DNA from: Candidatus Peribacter sp.
GTDB taxonomy: Bacteria; Patescibacteriota; Gracilibacteria; Peribacterales; Peribacteraceae
Reading direction: 5' to 3'
Length of the DNA stretch: 44,373 nt
NCBI GenBank assembly: GCA_018652955.1
Contig: JABIBA010000013.1
Location: 119,880-164,252, forward strand
Below the pieces are notes generated by a model. That model saw nothing but the letters and a program-made list of their open reading frames with translations, did not search any database and was not told the origin of the DNA. Both the position numbers and the translations under genes were made by a program. This document shows positions 32,124-40,812 of this stretch, piece after piece; the first letter of the stretch is position 1, and each line of letters opens with the position of its first letter.

Positions 32124-33362
32124 ATGGAGTATATGGAAAAGATAACCTACTGCCTCTACGCTCGTAAATCCTCTGAATCAGATGAGAGGCAAGCCCTTTC
32201 CATTGGTTCACAGATATCAGAAATGCAGAAGATTGCAGATAAGCAGGGGCTTAAAGTTGTCGAGACGATTCAGGAGAGTAAATCGGCGAAAGACTCTGGT
32301 GGAAGAATTGGCTATCAGAACTTACTGATAGGACTGCAGGAGCGGAGGTACAATGCAATCCTTACTTGGGCACCAGACCGCTTAAGCAGAAATGCAGGTG
32401 ACTTAGGCAAGCTTGTTGACCTGATGGATCAGCAAGTACTCGTACAAATTCAAACGAGTGGGCAAACATTTACAAATACACCTGATGAGAAGTTTCTGCT
32501 GATGATTCTTTGTAGCCAAGCAAAGCTGGAGAACGACAATCGAAGCAAGAACGTAAAACGTGGACTACGTACTAAATGCGAGATGGGAGTACGACCAGGC
32601 AGACCTCCTATTGGCTACAAGTTGGTGCGAGCAGATAGATTTGGTGATCCTAGTTCTATAGTAGTAGACGAAGAAAGAGCACCGTACATCAAGAAACTAT
32701 TCATCTATATAGCCGAGAAAGGAATGTCAGGCAGAGAAGCCAAAGAGAAACTTCAAAAAGAAGGGTTTCACAATGTTAGTGGAGGCACAGTCGGCTTCAG
32801 TCGCATCTTTAACATTCTGCAAGAACCCTTTTACTACGGAGAATTTGTCTATGGTGGCATTCGATATCATGGAAATCATAAGCCGATCATCACCAAAGAA
32901 CTCTTTCTAAAGGCGCAAAGCAAGCTAAAGCGAACTGCAAAAGGAAAGTGGGGACGGAAACAGTTCTACTTCAATCAGATACTGAAGTGCGCCGAGTGTG
33001 GATCGGGTGTAAGCGGAACCGAGCACACAAATAGGCATGGAAAAACCTACATGTACTACAAATGCAATAAGTACGGTGGTACGAGAGTGTGTAAATGTAA
33101 GTACATACGTGAAGAAGCATTGTTTGAAGAAGCAGCCGAAATTATTGCTAAGACTAAAGAGAAGCACCTACGGTTAGATCGCAGAATCAAAGAGGATCTT
33201 GCGAAAATCAATCGCTTTCGACCAGAGGAAGATCCGATAAGCATCGAAGAATACTTGATCGGTATTTTTCGAGAGGGATCGTCACTAGAAAAGGGTAATG
33301 TACTGCGGAGTTTCAAAGACAGGTTAATGCTAAAGGGGGGACAAATAGTGCTACAGAGATAG
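32124..33362 (+). CDS. large serine recombinase
   Basis: A 412-aa site-specific recombinase. The N-terminal resolvase domain (residues ~8-150) begins YCLYARKSSESDERQALSIGSQ; the nucleophile is the Ser after ARK. WAPDRLSRNAGDLGKLV and the long E-helix follow. The recombinase domain (~165-280) includes GRPPIGYKL and NILQEPFYYGEF. A zinc ribbon (~295-335) has CAECGSGVSG and YYKCNKYG, then a CKCKY motif, and a coiled C-terminus closes the protein. Such enzymes integrate or excise phages and mobile islands. ATG 32124 gives the first start, with a second in-frame ATG at 32133. It is followed by the 112/1893/206-aa operon, which may be its cargo. Confidence 0.92.
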   Translation: MEYMEKITYCLYARKSSESDERQALSIGSQISEMQKIADKQGLKVVETIQESKSAKDSGGRIGYQNLLIGLQERRYNAILTWAPDRLSRNAGDLGKLVDLMDQQVLVQIQTSGQTFTNTPDEKFLLMILCSQAKLENDNRSKNVKRGLRTKCEMGVRPGRPPIGYKLVRADRFGDPSSIVVDEERAPYIKKLFIYIAEKGMSGREAKEKLQKEGFHNVSGGTVGFSRIFNILQEPFYYGEFVYGGIRYHGNHKPIITKELFLKAQSKLKRTAKGKWGRKQFYFNQILKCAECGSGVSGTEHTNRHGKTYMYYKCNKYGGTRVCKCKYIREEALFEEAAEIIAKTKEKHLRLDRRIKEDLAKINRFRPEEDPISIEEYLIGIFREGSSLEKGNVLRSFKDRLMLKGGQIVLQR

Positions 33363-33426
33363 TGTTTTAGCATGAATTCTTGTCTGGCTAACAAATAGAT
33401 ACTTGAGGCTGATCTGTGGTTAAATT

Positions 33427-33455
33427 TTGCAGCATAAGCCGTATTATGCTATAAT
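33427..33455 (+). promoter_or_regulatory. strong promoter with embedded operator-like palindrome
   Basis: TTGCAG (33427-33432), 17-nt spacer, consensus TATAAT (33450-33455), 10 nt to ATG 33466. A perfect 7-bp inverted repeat AGCATAA/TTATGCT (33431-33437 and 33444-33450) fills the spacer between -35 and -10, where a repressor could block polymerase. Confidence 0.75.
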
Positions 33456-33465
33456 ATAGGGATTT

Positions 33466-33804
33466 ATGCCAAAAAAAGACACACTAACCCTCAGGGTGCT
33501 CATTGAGCGCTCACGGCTCCTCACTGAGGATCGTAAAGAAAAACTGCTTGAGCAGGTTTCTTCCGTGTCTCCTGTAGCTCAAAAGAAGCTAGAAAATATA
33601 CTCAACGGAGAAGATAAATTTCTTTCTAGTATTGCAGATCACACAATTGCGCAAGTGATCAGCAATGGCGATACAGAGGTCTTAAAACAATTGGATGATT
33701 TCTTTGCTAAGACAGGGAAGACGCTACGAAAGACAGAGAAAGGTGTAGAAAGAGCACAAGAAACAGAAGAAATGAAACATTTACTTGATGACATTAACAC
33801 ATGA
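33466..33804 (+). CDS. hypothetical helical protein, 112 aa
   Basis: Not recognised. An all-helical, charged protein with no cysteine, no membrane segment and no clear HTH. The first half (LRVLIERSRLLTEDRKEKLLEQ) is amphipathic and the C-terminus is a Lys/Glu coiled coil. It heads a three-gene operon, and its stop overlaps the start of the 1893-aa gene (ATGA), so the two are translated in step. A chaperone, adaptor or autoregulator for the giant protein is possible; none is shown by sequence. Confidence 0.75.
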   Translation: MPKKDTLTLRVLIERSRLLTEDRKEKLLEQVSSVSPVAQKKLENILNGEDKFLSSIADHTIAQVISNGDTEVLKQLDDFFAKTGKTLRKTEKGVERAQETEEMKHLLDDINT

Positions 33805-36800
33805 ACTCTTCACCTAGCCCTGATCGGTATTCTTTCGATAAGCGCATCCAAGATGCGCAGGGAGATATTGATCGTACCGATGGAAAACTGGATAACAAAA
33901 TTGATATCGCAGGACTGCCACAAGAACAGAAAGACGCAATGAAGAGAGCATACCTCGACAAGGTAAACACATTGCAAGGAAAGGTACGTAGAACATTCGA
34001 AAAGATTGATGTACATCGAGACTTACGTTCTTCGGAATGGCGAAAGTGGGAAGATGAAGTTTTGGGAGTTGAAACAGACCTTTACATGCTCCTTGGTGAT
34101 GCATACGAAAAAATACGCGCCTCAAAAGAAGAGAGCATAGCTGTGATGGGTCTTGCCGATTTCAACCTGAAAATTGATGAACTACTCAATGAAGTATCTG
34201 CTCTCAATGAACAATATGAGGAGCCAAAACAATCTGTAGCAGAACGAGAATCAGAACCTTTGAATCCCCGTGCAATTGAATCAGTATTTAAAGAATGGAA
34301 TGTACCTGGGAGCAAAGAAGAGATCGCTGAAAAAGCAAAACAAGCGACTAAAAACTATAGTGAGTCACAAATACGTGATCTTGCAGCAGCTTTATCTCTC
34401 TATGAATCACTGCCAACTTCTGTAAAGGACAATATTTTCAAGATAACCACTCCTATTCTGCGTCAGCAAATAGCAGGACAGCTAGCAAATGGAACATTTG
34501 AATCATCTCCATTGTCGTTTCTGCTTACAGAAGATTTTAACAAAATTGAGGAACAGGTGCTGACTGAAAGAGAGGTAGTACTTGATCGTGTGAATGCACT
34601 CTCCCAAGAGGTTCATGATCTTGAAGAGCGTACCCACAAACAGATTGCACAGCTTTGTAAGACTGCAAAAGAAGATGTTGCGGATGATACTATTGGTAAT
34701 ATCGTTGCTTGGGCGATGAATACAAATGGCTATCCAGAAATCCAAGCACAGATTGTGCGTTCGGTGCAAGGGCTTGCAGAAGAGGTACAGTCTCGTCAAA
34801 GTGAAATGAATACTTTGGCATTGCAACTGAAACAAATTGAGTATTCATTCAATTCCTTTGATACTACGAATGCTCGGAATGAAGGAAGAAAACAGCAAGA
34901 GGTACAACTACTATTCCGAACACAAATTGACTTTGGTCAGAAAATACAACTTGCAGATTCTCAACTACAGTTGCTTCGTCCTGCACAACAGCATCTTCTT
35001 CTGGGGAGACATAATGATGCATTAAAAACTTCCATTGACAGTTTTAATTTACACATAGAACAGAACCCAGACCTTGATACTTTGGATCGTATTGATCTAT
35101 TGCGATTAACAGGTGCATCAAAAGTAAAACCTGATGGAGCTAGATTTGAAAATGTTGATCTTGGATTCAATAATCCATTTGATCGTCTCAGTGTTCGCAA
35201 TGCAGGACTTGCACGGCTGCGTCCAACGTTTGGACTTAATGGAACATTTGGTGGTCAAATGCCCCTACAAATGACTGTCTTGCGTGAACTAGGGAAACTC
35301 AAGGAAGGCCGAGAACTGATTCTTATTGAGCTACCAAAAGTAGGTGATGGGCTGTCCCAAACTGCAATTGCTTTGCGTGATCCTAAGGGAGTGGTTCGTT
35401 TACAGGATGGAACAATTCTACAAGACCCTCGTGAACTTCGACCAATGCGAATAGATTCTGAATCTGATTATGGGAGAACAGTGTATGTTTCTCCTGAAAC
35501 AGAAGGCTTCCTTCGTAGCAAAGTAGGAAGTCAATTCAGTACAAGAGTAATTTTGAGAGATGGAATACGACGCACACAACCTGTTTCTTCATTTCCTGTA
35601 GGCTCATTTGACACGCTTGATACATCACAATTGCAACTCGCATCCCGTAGAGATAACGGTGAGATTAATTTATGGAATGCAAATGGCAACCTAGAACAAA
35701 CCATTGATGCAGAAGGTCTACGCAAAGAGAGTACAGAGCAAGGGCATGACGTTCTTCGAAGCATAGATCAAAATCCACTTATTCAGGGCGTCACACAGAG
35801 AGCTGGAACATTGCAGGAAAACATGCAAAACATGCAGATGATGCTACAGACAGCAATGAGTAGTGAAGCCAATGTGGGCGATGATTTTGTTGGGCAATTG
35901 CGTGACTACGCCCGACCGATGCTCAAGGTCATGGAAGACCCAACGACAAAGCAGCAAGTCGTGCAGGCAAAAGCGCTACTACAATCAGAACTCCAGCGTG
36001 TAAAGTTTGGGAATTTCCTAGGTAAAGGGATGGAGAGTGAAATACAAAGTCGCATTGATGCCCTAGATGATTACATAGATGTTCTAGATGACAATCGCAT
36101 GCTTCATGGCTTGCAGTCGGCAATGGAGGTACGGCCAGATACATGGGAGTCATGGCTTAGCAAGGATGGTCTCATCATGCTTGGTGCGATAGTTGCAGCT
36201 GTGATTGCAATTGGTCTTCTTACGGTGTTTACAGGTGGAGCAGGATTGATTGCTATTTCAGCAGTAGGGGCAGCAGCAGGAATTGCAGGTGCTGAGGGAA
36301 CAAAAGAACTACTCTACCAGTATCACAATACGCAGGGTGGTGCATCCACTGGTCAGTATCGTTATACGGATGGTTCACGAGTTGGAAACTACTTTAGAGA
36401 TCAGAAACTCTTTGATCCCCAGACAGGAGAGTTTGTTGAAATGGAGTTTTTAGGAGATGTGGCTCTTCCTTATGCAAAGGAATTTATTGTTAGCTTCGCT
36501 ACAACTGCCCTTGCACTTGGTGCAGGGCAAGCTGCTGGAAATGCTCTAAGTAGATTAGCACAGAGCTCAAAGGCGATGCAGGCTCTTGCAAAAAATAGTG
36601 GCATGGCAAATAGCATCATGACACGACTTTCAGGACTTGCAGATGATGCAGCAAGAATACCCAGCAATATGAAAGAGTTTGCCAAAGGTTCATTTAAAGA
36701 AATCCTCGATGAACTGAAAGATGAACTTGTATTGGAAGCAGGAGTTGCACAAGGCTTAATGCGTATTGATAAGCGACTTGCATTCCTTGCAACATTCATT

Positions 36801-39482
36801 GTCGCAACTGGCAAGGGATTCAAGCCTCTTGCTGGAGGTCAAATGGAATATTCATCCGAGATGGATTCAGAGACTGTTCGTGTATGGGCTGAAGAGCAGG
36901 GACACACTGTTGCCTCTGAGAAGAACGGTGTCTTCGATGTAAAGACATTTGATGGACAGACGTTGATACTGAAACCTGTTGCTATAGAAACAGATATAGA
37001 ACAAGAAGTTGAAGTAGAGACAACTTCACTAGAACAGTCTGTGAATGATGGTTCGAGTCTTATTGCAGCACGTAGAGAAACTGGTACAAGTCCAGAATTA
37101 ACCCAAGACGCTGCTAATACAATGATTGATCAAATGGTTGAAATGGCAGGCAAGGCAGCAAATGGTGATGCAGATGCTACTCAGGAGTACATAGAAAAGC
37201 TTGGCCGAGGAAAGGCTGAGAAAATGCACCAAAAAGAAAATGCAGAGCTGATATCTGAAGGAAAAGAACCCTACTCCTCTGTGGAGGAGTTCGTTCAACA
37301 AAAAATGGCAAAGAAATTTGTAAAAATTCTCTCCAATATTAAAACAGGTAATATTGGTTTGGGGACAGAGAGTTACATTGGTAAGTCAATTCGTGACTTG
37401 CATAAACTGATGCCTGGAGTAGATATGGAAGTAAAACAGGCGCTGAATCGTCAGTTGCATGAGGCTGCAATGCAAAATAATACTGAATGGAAACAATACG
37501 CCACTGAACATGAATTGGATTCCAACAATCTGGAACAGTATATGGAGTGGTTCTTGAGTCCTGATCAAACAATAGAAGGAGGAAGGCCAGATGTACCAAG
37601 TCATGCAGAAACGACATTTGCTGGCATTGATTCAGTGCAATTAAGTGGTGAGGGTGCAGATACTAGACTCAATGAAATAATTTCAGCATTAAGCAGTGTA
37701 GAGGGTACATTCTCTCGTGCTTCGGTTGAGCAAGCATTGGAAAATGTGACTGACCCTGTGGATCGGACGGTGTTACTTGAAACAGCAACAATGCTGGAAA
37801 ATATTACACCCAAGGCAGGAGAGCCATCTCTTATGCCAGCAGAACGCTGGAAAATCATGGAGTTTTCAGCACGATATCTGCAAGATTTCCGTGCTGCTGA
37901 TTTTGAAGTAAGTCCACAGCAAGTGTTGGAACTTGTTACTGATAATGCTGTTAATCTTGCCCATCAAAATATCATGGATCACATGACGCTCGTAGGATCG
38001 AGCCATGGGTCTCTTCATGTTTTACATGGCAATTCAACAATGCTCCTCGGTATGTACGATCAACTCAACTTCACTCCGCGTATGCGCGTACTGGCTATGC
38101 AAGCAACGTTTGATCATGACATGGGATATACAAAACGTAGTTTAATAGGCAGCACTGGAGCTGAAGGTGTATTTGACGCATCCAAAGATCATCCGCTTGA
38201 GAGTACTTTGCGGATAGAGGCCAATCGTGATCAGTACGTTACTATTTTTGGTAAAGACGGTTACGAGACAATACGTAATGCCGTTTTGGATCACTCTGAT
38301 CCATTGGGAGAAGGACAGTATGAAGGAGGTACCACTAAGCTGCAGCTTATGGTAGATGAAAATGCTCCTGAAAGTGAACGAGTGGAGGCTGCTGTGGCTT
38401 GTGTAGACTGTCTTGCTACAGTCAGCAATCTCAAAGCATCCCCCTTAATTCGTGATAACCCTGATGTGTTAGCTACTATGACACGAATACAACAGATATG
38501 GGATCGTGCTCGTGCAGAAGGAAAAACAAAAGGAAATGCACCTGCAGATATGATTACTGATCCAGAACTAAAAGCTGAGGCAGATGCTATTCGTGAGGGC
38601 CTCATTGATCGTATTAAGGCTATGGATGATTCGAAGCTAAGTCCAGAAGCAAAGGAAGCGTATGTCACATCACTCGAAAGTACGATGACTTGGTCTGATT
38701 TCATGGGAAGCTTTGCCATCAACCTCAATATGCAAATGCTAGGGGCAAATGTATCGCCTAATTTACGTGTTGATAAACAGGGAGGAGTGCACGTTGAATT
38801 CTCAATTGATCCAGATGGACAAGCTTTGATTGCAGAAACCATGACCGAAAAGGTTGCAACAAGCATAAGTGAAGCAGGAGTACTGAAAGCAGCTGACGAC
38901 TTTGGAGGATTTACTGAAGACAGTAGAGCACAACTCTCTGAATTTATTAGGAATTCACGTGATCTCCGATCATCTGATGTAAATGAGCGGAATGCATCAC
39001 AAAGATATTTTGAGCAAAATGGTGGCAATGTCGAACTAACAACTAACTCTAATCTAGTCATTGACCTAACAGTTGGTCAAAATCCTGAATATACTCAGAT
39101 GCGAGAGGCAGCATCAGCTGCAATGCGCATTGATTCAATCCGACAGGAAGCTAAATCTCGATTGGATACTCTTCTTACGACGGGAACAGTACACATTGAA
39201 GGTGTAAACGGGCAAGTAGAGATTTCATCTGCAGAAGCCTACAACAAACATGTTCAGGATACTCTTGATACCGTTGCTGAATCATTACCATCAGACTTTG
39301 TTATGCCATCTCTCGCCAATCCCCAAGAGTTTGTTTCATATAATGATGCAGTATATGAAGTACTCCGTACTACCCAAGGTCAATCAAAACAAAAAGCACT
39401 GAAGACATGGCAAGAGTTTTATGGTAGAATGAGTAGAGGTGGAAGTGCATCACCTGTTATCTCTTCACGCAAAGCAGCATGA
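33801..39482 (+). CDS. giant multidomain protein with HD-phosphohydrolase-like motif, 1893 aa
   Basis: Not assignable to a known full-length family. Residues 1-~400 are charged, mostly helical and coiled-coil-like. Residues ~430-650 look like beta-rich globular sequence. Residues ~791-830 form a Gly/Ala/Ile-rich hydrophobic segment resembling a glycine-zipper membrane insert, with further hydrophobic stretches near 885-910 and 990-1005. Residues ~1380-1560 carry the ligand order of an HD hydrolase: H1406/H1409, H1439-D1440 (FDHDMGYTK), H1464 (KDHPLES) and D1497-H1498-S-D1500. There is no signal peptide. It is coupled by ATGA overlaps to the 112-aa gene before it and the 206-aa gene after it. 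The layout resembles large effector or toxin proteins with a membrane-entry segment and an enzymatic C-terminal part, but that is inference; phosphohydrolase signalling is an alternative. Confidence 0.8.
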   Translation: MNSSPSPDRYSFDKRIQDAQGDIDRTDGKLDNKIDIAGLPQEQKDAMKRAYLDKVNTLQGKVRRTFEKIDVHRDLRSSEWRKWEDEVLGVETDLYMLLGDAYEKIRASKEESIAVMGLADFNLKIDELLNEVSALNEQYEEPKQSVAERESEPLNPRAIESVFKEWNVPGSKEEIAEKAKQATKNYSESQIRDLAAALSLYESLPTSVKDNIFKITTPILRQQIAGQLANGTFESSPLSFLLTEDFNKIEEQVLTEREVVLDRVNALSQEVHDLEERTHKQIAQLCKTAKEDVADDTIGNIVAWAMNTNGYPEIQAQIVRSVQGLAEEVQSRQSEMNTLALQLKQIEYSFNSFDTTNARNEGRKQQEVQLLFRTQIDFGQKIQLADSQLQLLRPAQQHLLLGRHNDALKTSIDSFNLHIEQNPDLDTLDRIDLLRLTGASKVKPDGARFENVDLGFNNPFDRLSVRNAGLARLRPTFGLNGTFGGQMPLQMTVLRELGKLKEGRELILIELPKVGDGLSQTAIALRDPKGVVRLQDGTILQDPRELRPMRIDSESDYGRTVYVSPETEGFLRSKVGSQFSTRVILRDGIRRTQPVSSFPVGSFDTLDTSQLQLASRRDNGEINLWNANGNLEQTIDAEGLRKESTEQGHDVLRSIDQNPLIQGVTQRAGTLQENMQNMQMMLQTAMSSEANVGDDFVGQLRDYARPMLKVMEDPTTKQQVVQAKALLQSELQRVKFGNFLGKGMESEIQSRIDALDDYIDVLDDNRMLHGLQSAMEVRPDTWESWLSKDGLIMLGAIVAAVIAIGLLTVFTGGAGLIAISAVGAAAGIAGAEGTKELLYQYHNTQGGASTGQYRYTDGSRVGNYFRDQKLFDPQTGEFVEMEFLGDVALPYAKEFIVSFATTALALGAGQAAGNALSRLAQSSKAMQALAKNSGMANSIMTRLSGLADDAARIPSNMKEFAKGSFKEILDELKDELVLEAGVAQGLMRIDKRLAFLATFIVATGKGFKPLAGGQMEYSSEMDSETVRVWAEEQGHTVASEKNGVFDVKTFDGQTLILKPVAIETDIEQEVEVETTSLEQSVNDGSSLIAARRETGTSPELTQDAANTMIDQMVEMAGKAANGDADATQEYIEKLGRGKAEKMHQKENAELISEGKEPYSSVEEFVQQKMAKKFVKILSNIKTGNIGLGTESYIGKSIRDLHKLMPGVDMEVKQALNRQLHEAAMQNNTEWKQYATEHELDSNNLEQYMEWFLSPDQTIEGGRPDVPSHAETTFAGIDSVQLSGEGADTRLNEIISALSSVEGTFSRASVEQALENVTDPVDRTVLLETATMLENITPKAGEPSLMPAERWKIMEFSARYLQDFRAADFEVSPQQVLELVTDNAVNLAHQNIMDHMTLVGSSHGSLHVLHGNSTMLLGMYDQLNFTPRMRVLAMQATFDHDMGYTKRSLIGSTGAEGVFDASKDHPLESTLRIEANRDQYVTIFGKDGYETIRNAVLDHSDPLGEGQYEGGTTKLQLMVDENAPESERVEAAVACVDCLATVSNLKASPLIRDNPDVLATMTRIQQIWDRARAEGKTKGNAPADMITDPELKAEADAIREGLIDRIKAMDDSKLSPEAKEAYVTSLESTMTWSDFMGSFAINLNMQMLGANVSPNLRVDKQGGVHVEFSIDPDGQALIAETMTEKVATSISEAGVLKAADDFGGFTEDSRAQLSEFIRNSRDLRSSDVNERNASQRYFEQNGGNVELTTNSNLVIDLTVGQNPEYTQMREAASAAMRIDSIRQEAKSRLDTLLTTGTVHIEGVNGQVEISSAEAYNKHVQDTLDTVAESLPSDFVMPSLANPQEFVSYNDAVYEVLRTTQGQSKQKALKTWQEFYGRMSRGGSASPVISSRKAA

Positions 39483-40099
39483 GAAAATCCACAGATCATA
39501 TGACGGCTCAAGAAAATAGCAAAGGGCGTTTGCAGCAACTGGAACAAAAGTTGCAAGCAGATGATGTCCGCGCACTTCTTGATTCAAGAGATAAAGTTGA
39601 AGAGTATTTGAGACTTGGAAGAAAATGGCAATTTTTTACTCTCGATGAACAAGCTTCTGGTGAAGCAGGAAGAGAAGTCATGTGCAATGTGTTCATGCCT
39701 GAATCTGGATTGGCTGTGATGGTCGAAAACAGTAATGGCTCTTTAGAGAACAGAGTGGATATGGCCCTAAGAAATAACCCAAAAATGTTGGCTAGTATGC
39801 TCCTTGACCAAGTTGATACCCTCAACGCTGAAAGCGATACTGCTCACGTAGATACAAGATTTTCACGAGAGCAACTAGATGCAAATTTTGATGTGTCTGA
39901 CCCTGTTAGTTGTGTAAATGTAAAACCGCCAACTTCCAGTTGGCCTGTTTGGTTTGCTGTTATTAGACAACACGAACTTGCACCTTCTGATATCGAGGCT
40001 ATTTATACTGCAATAGACGATGATAATTGGAGTGGTCAACGCCCTGAAATTGACACTATAACTGATGGGACTCACAATGAGTTAATGCCATATTTATAA
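39479..40099 (+). CDS. hypothetical protein, 206 aa, coupled to giant HD protein
   Basis: Not recognised. A soluble acidic protein with a helical N-terminus (RLQQLEQKLQADDVRALLDSRDKVEEYL) and an alpha/beta remainder (GREVMCNVFMPESGLAVMVENS, SSWPVWFAVIRQHELAPSDI). It overlaps the giant gene by 4 nt (ATGA) and is followed by an intrinsic terminator, closing the operon. Small acidic proteins encoded directly after a large putative effector are often immunity proteins; this is a positional inference only. Confidence 0.75.
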   Translation: MRKSTDHMTAQENSKGRLQQLEQKLQADDVRALLDSRDKVEEYLRLGRKWQFFTLDEQASGEAGREVMCNVFMPESGLAVMVENSNGSLENRVDMALRNNPKMLASMLLDQVDTLNAESDTAHVDTRFSREQLDANFDVSDPVSCVNVKPPTSSWPVWFAVIRQHELAPSDIEAIYTAIDDDNWSGQRPEIDTITDGTHNELMPYL

Positions 40100-40142
40100 C
40101 TTAATTTTCTTGAGTAATCAGATATCTAGGTGAAAACTTGCC

Positions 40143-40172
40143 AAACAGTGTATGCACTGTTTTTGAGTTTTT
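40143..40172 (+). terminator. intrinsic terminator of the giant-protein operon
   Basis: AAACAGTG (40143-40150), a 4-nt loop TATG and CACTGTTT (40155-40162) make a perfect 8-bp stem followed by TTTGAGTTTTT. It lies 44 nt after the stop of the 206-aa gene. Confidence 0.75.
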
Positions 40173-40347
40173 ACTTATGAGAACAGGTACAAACCTCTTC
40201 CAAGTGCCCTTAGTGCTCTGCACACATAAGTATGTAGGATTAGTACCCTTACAACAAAATGAGGGCTTATAACAAAACCTTTCAAACAAGAGATCCGAAG
40301 TTTGCTGCCTATAGTGAAGCTTTTGTAGATGCCCTTAGTGCAATGTT
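40173..40347. other. gap between operon terminator and tRNA-Ser
   Basis: No confident gene. A plus-strand ATG at 40259 opens about 30 plausible codons (MRAYNKTFQTRDPKFAAYSE...), but the frame then runs antisense through the tRNA. The 12-bp word TGCCCTTAGTGC occurs twice here. Could be a remnant left at an integration junction. Confidence 0.3.
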
Positions 40348-40437
40348 TGGCGGAGAGAGGGGGATTCGAACCCCCGAAACCCTTGCAGGTTTACACGCTT
40401 TCCAAGCGTGCGCACTAGGCCACTATGCGATCTCTCC
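40348..40437 (-). tRNA. tRNA-Ser(GGA)
   Basis: A 90-nt class II tRNA including an encoded CCA. The acceptor stem is GGAGAGA/TCTCTCC with discriminator G, the anticodon stem CACGC/GCGTG encloses TTGGAAA (anticodon GGA), a long variable arm has the stem AAACC/GGTTT, and the T arm is GGGGG-TTCGAAT-CCCCC. The long variable arm and GGA anticodon identify serine (UCC/UCU codons). A possible -10 (TAGAGT) lies 9 nt before the 5' end. The neighbouring element begins on its 3' side. Confidence 0.96.
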
Positions 40438-40505
40438 AGCTGGCATACTCTACAACAAAAAAGCAGGCTAGAAATGCTCCTAACCCACTTTTTCGGTCTT
40501 ATTTG

Positions 40506-40739
40506 TTACTTAGAACAGCTGCCTTCGCAGTGCATTTGTCCGTATTTTGTCCATACAGCAGTGTTAATCGCTAGAGCGACAATCGACAAGCTGCTTGTCG
40601 TAGCTCCAAATGTAGCACCTCCGGTACCGAAGTGTGCTTTGTATACAGCGATAATGGCTGCAAGCTCTGTCAGAGTAAGAACAAGCATGACGATTTTGCC
40701 TACAATGGCGCAAGGCTTAAATGAGCAACAGGGTTTCAT
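40506..40739 (-). CDS. small membrane protein with cysteine-rich ends, 77 aa
   Basis: Not recognised by family. The N-terminus is MKPCCSFKPC, two membrane helices follow (about residues 12-33, VGKIVMLVLTLTELAAIIAVY, and 48-66, SSLSIVALAINTAVW), and the C-terminus has HCEGSCSK. Cysteines at both ends would lie on the same side of the membrane and could bind metal or form disulfides. It lies upstream of tRNA-Ser on the same strand (68-nt gap) and divergent from pheT. The opposite strand also has an ORF, but this one has far more protein-like composition. Confidence 0.6.
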   Translation of the reverse strand: MKPCCSFKPCAIVGKIVMLVLTLTELAAIIAVYKAHFGTGGATFGATTSSLSIVALAINTAVWTKYGQMHCEGSCSK

Positions 40740-40812
40740 ATGAGTGAGGGGTAATAAGGATCTTCTGTATTGTACTTGATCCTAGAGGCTGCGCACAGCA
40801 CACTGTCTGTAC

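Noticed and set aside
38291-39061. 256-codon ORF antisense to the giant gene
   Set aside because: Serine/alanine-rich translation typical of the opposite frame of a coding gene; no promoter or family motif.
40259-40471. ORF of 70 codons containing a GGERGIRTPE stretch
   Set aside because: Most of it is the reverse complement of tRNA-Ser; this is a well-known false protein produced by reading antisense to serine tRNAs.
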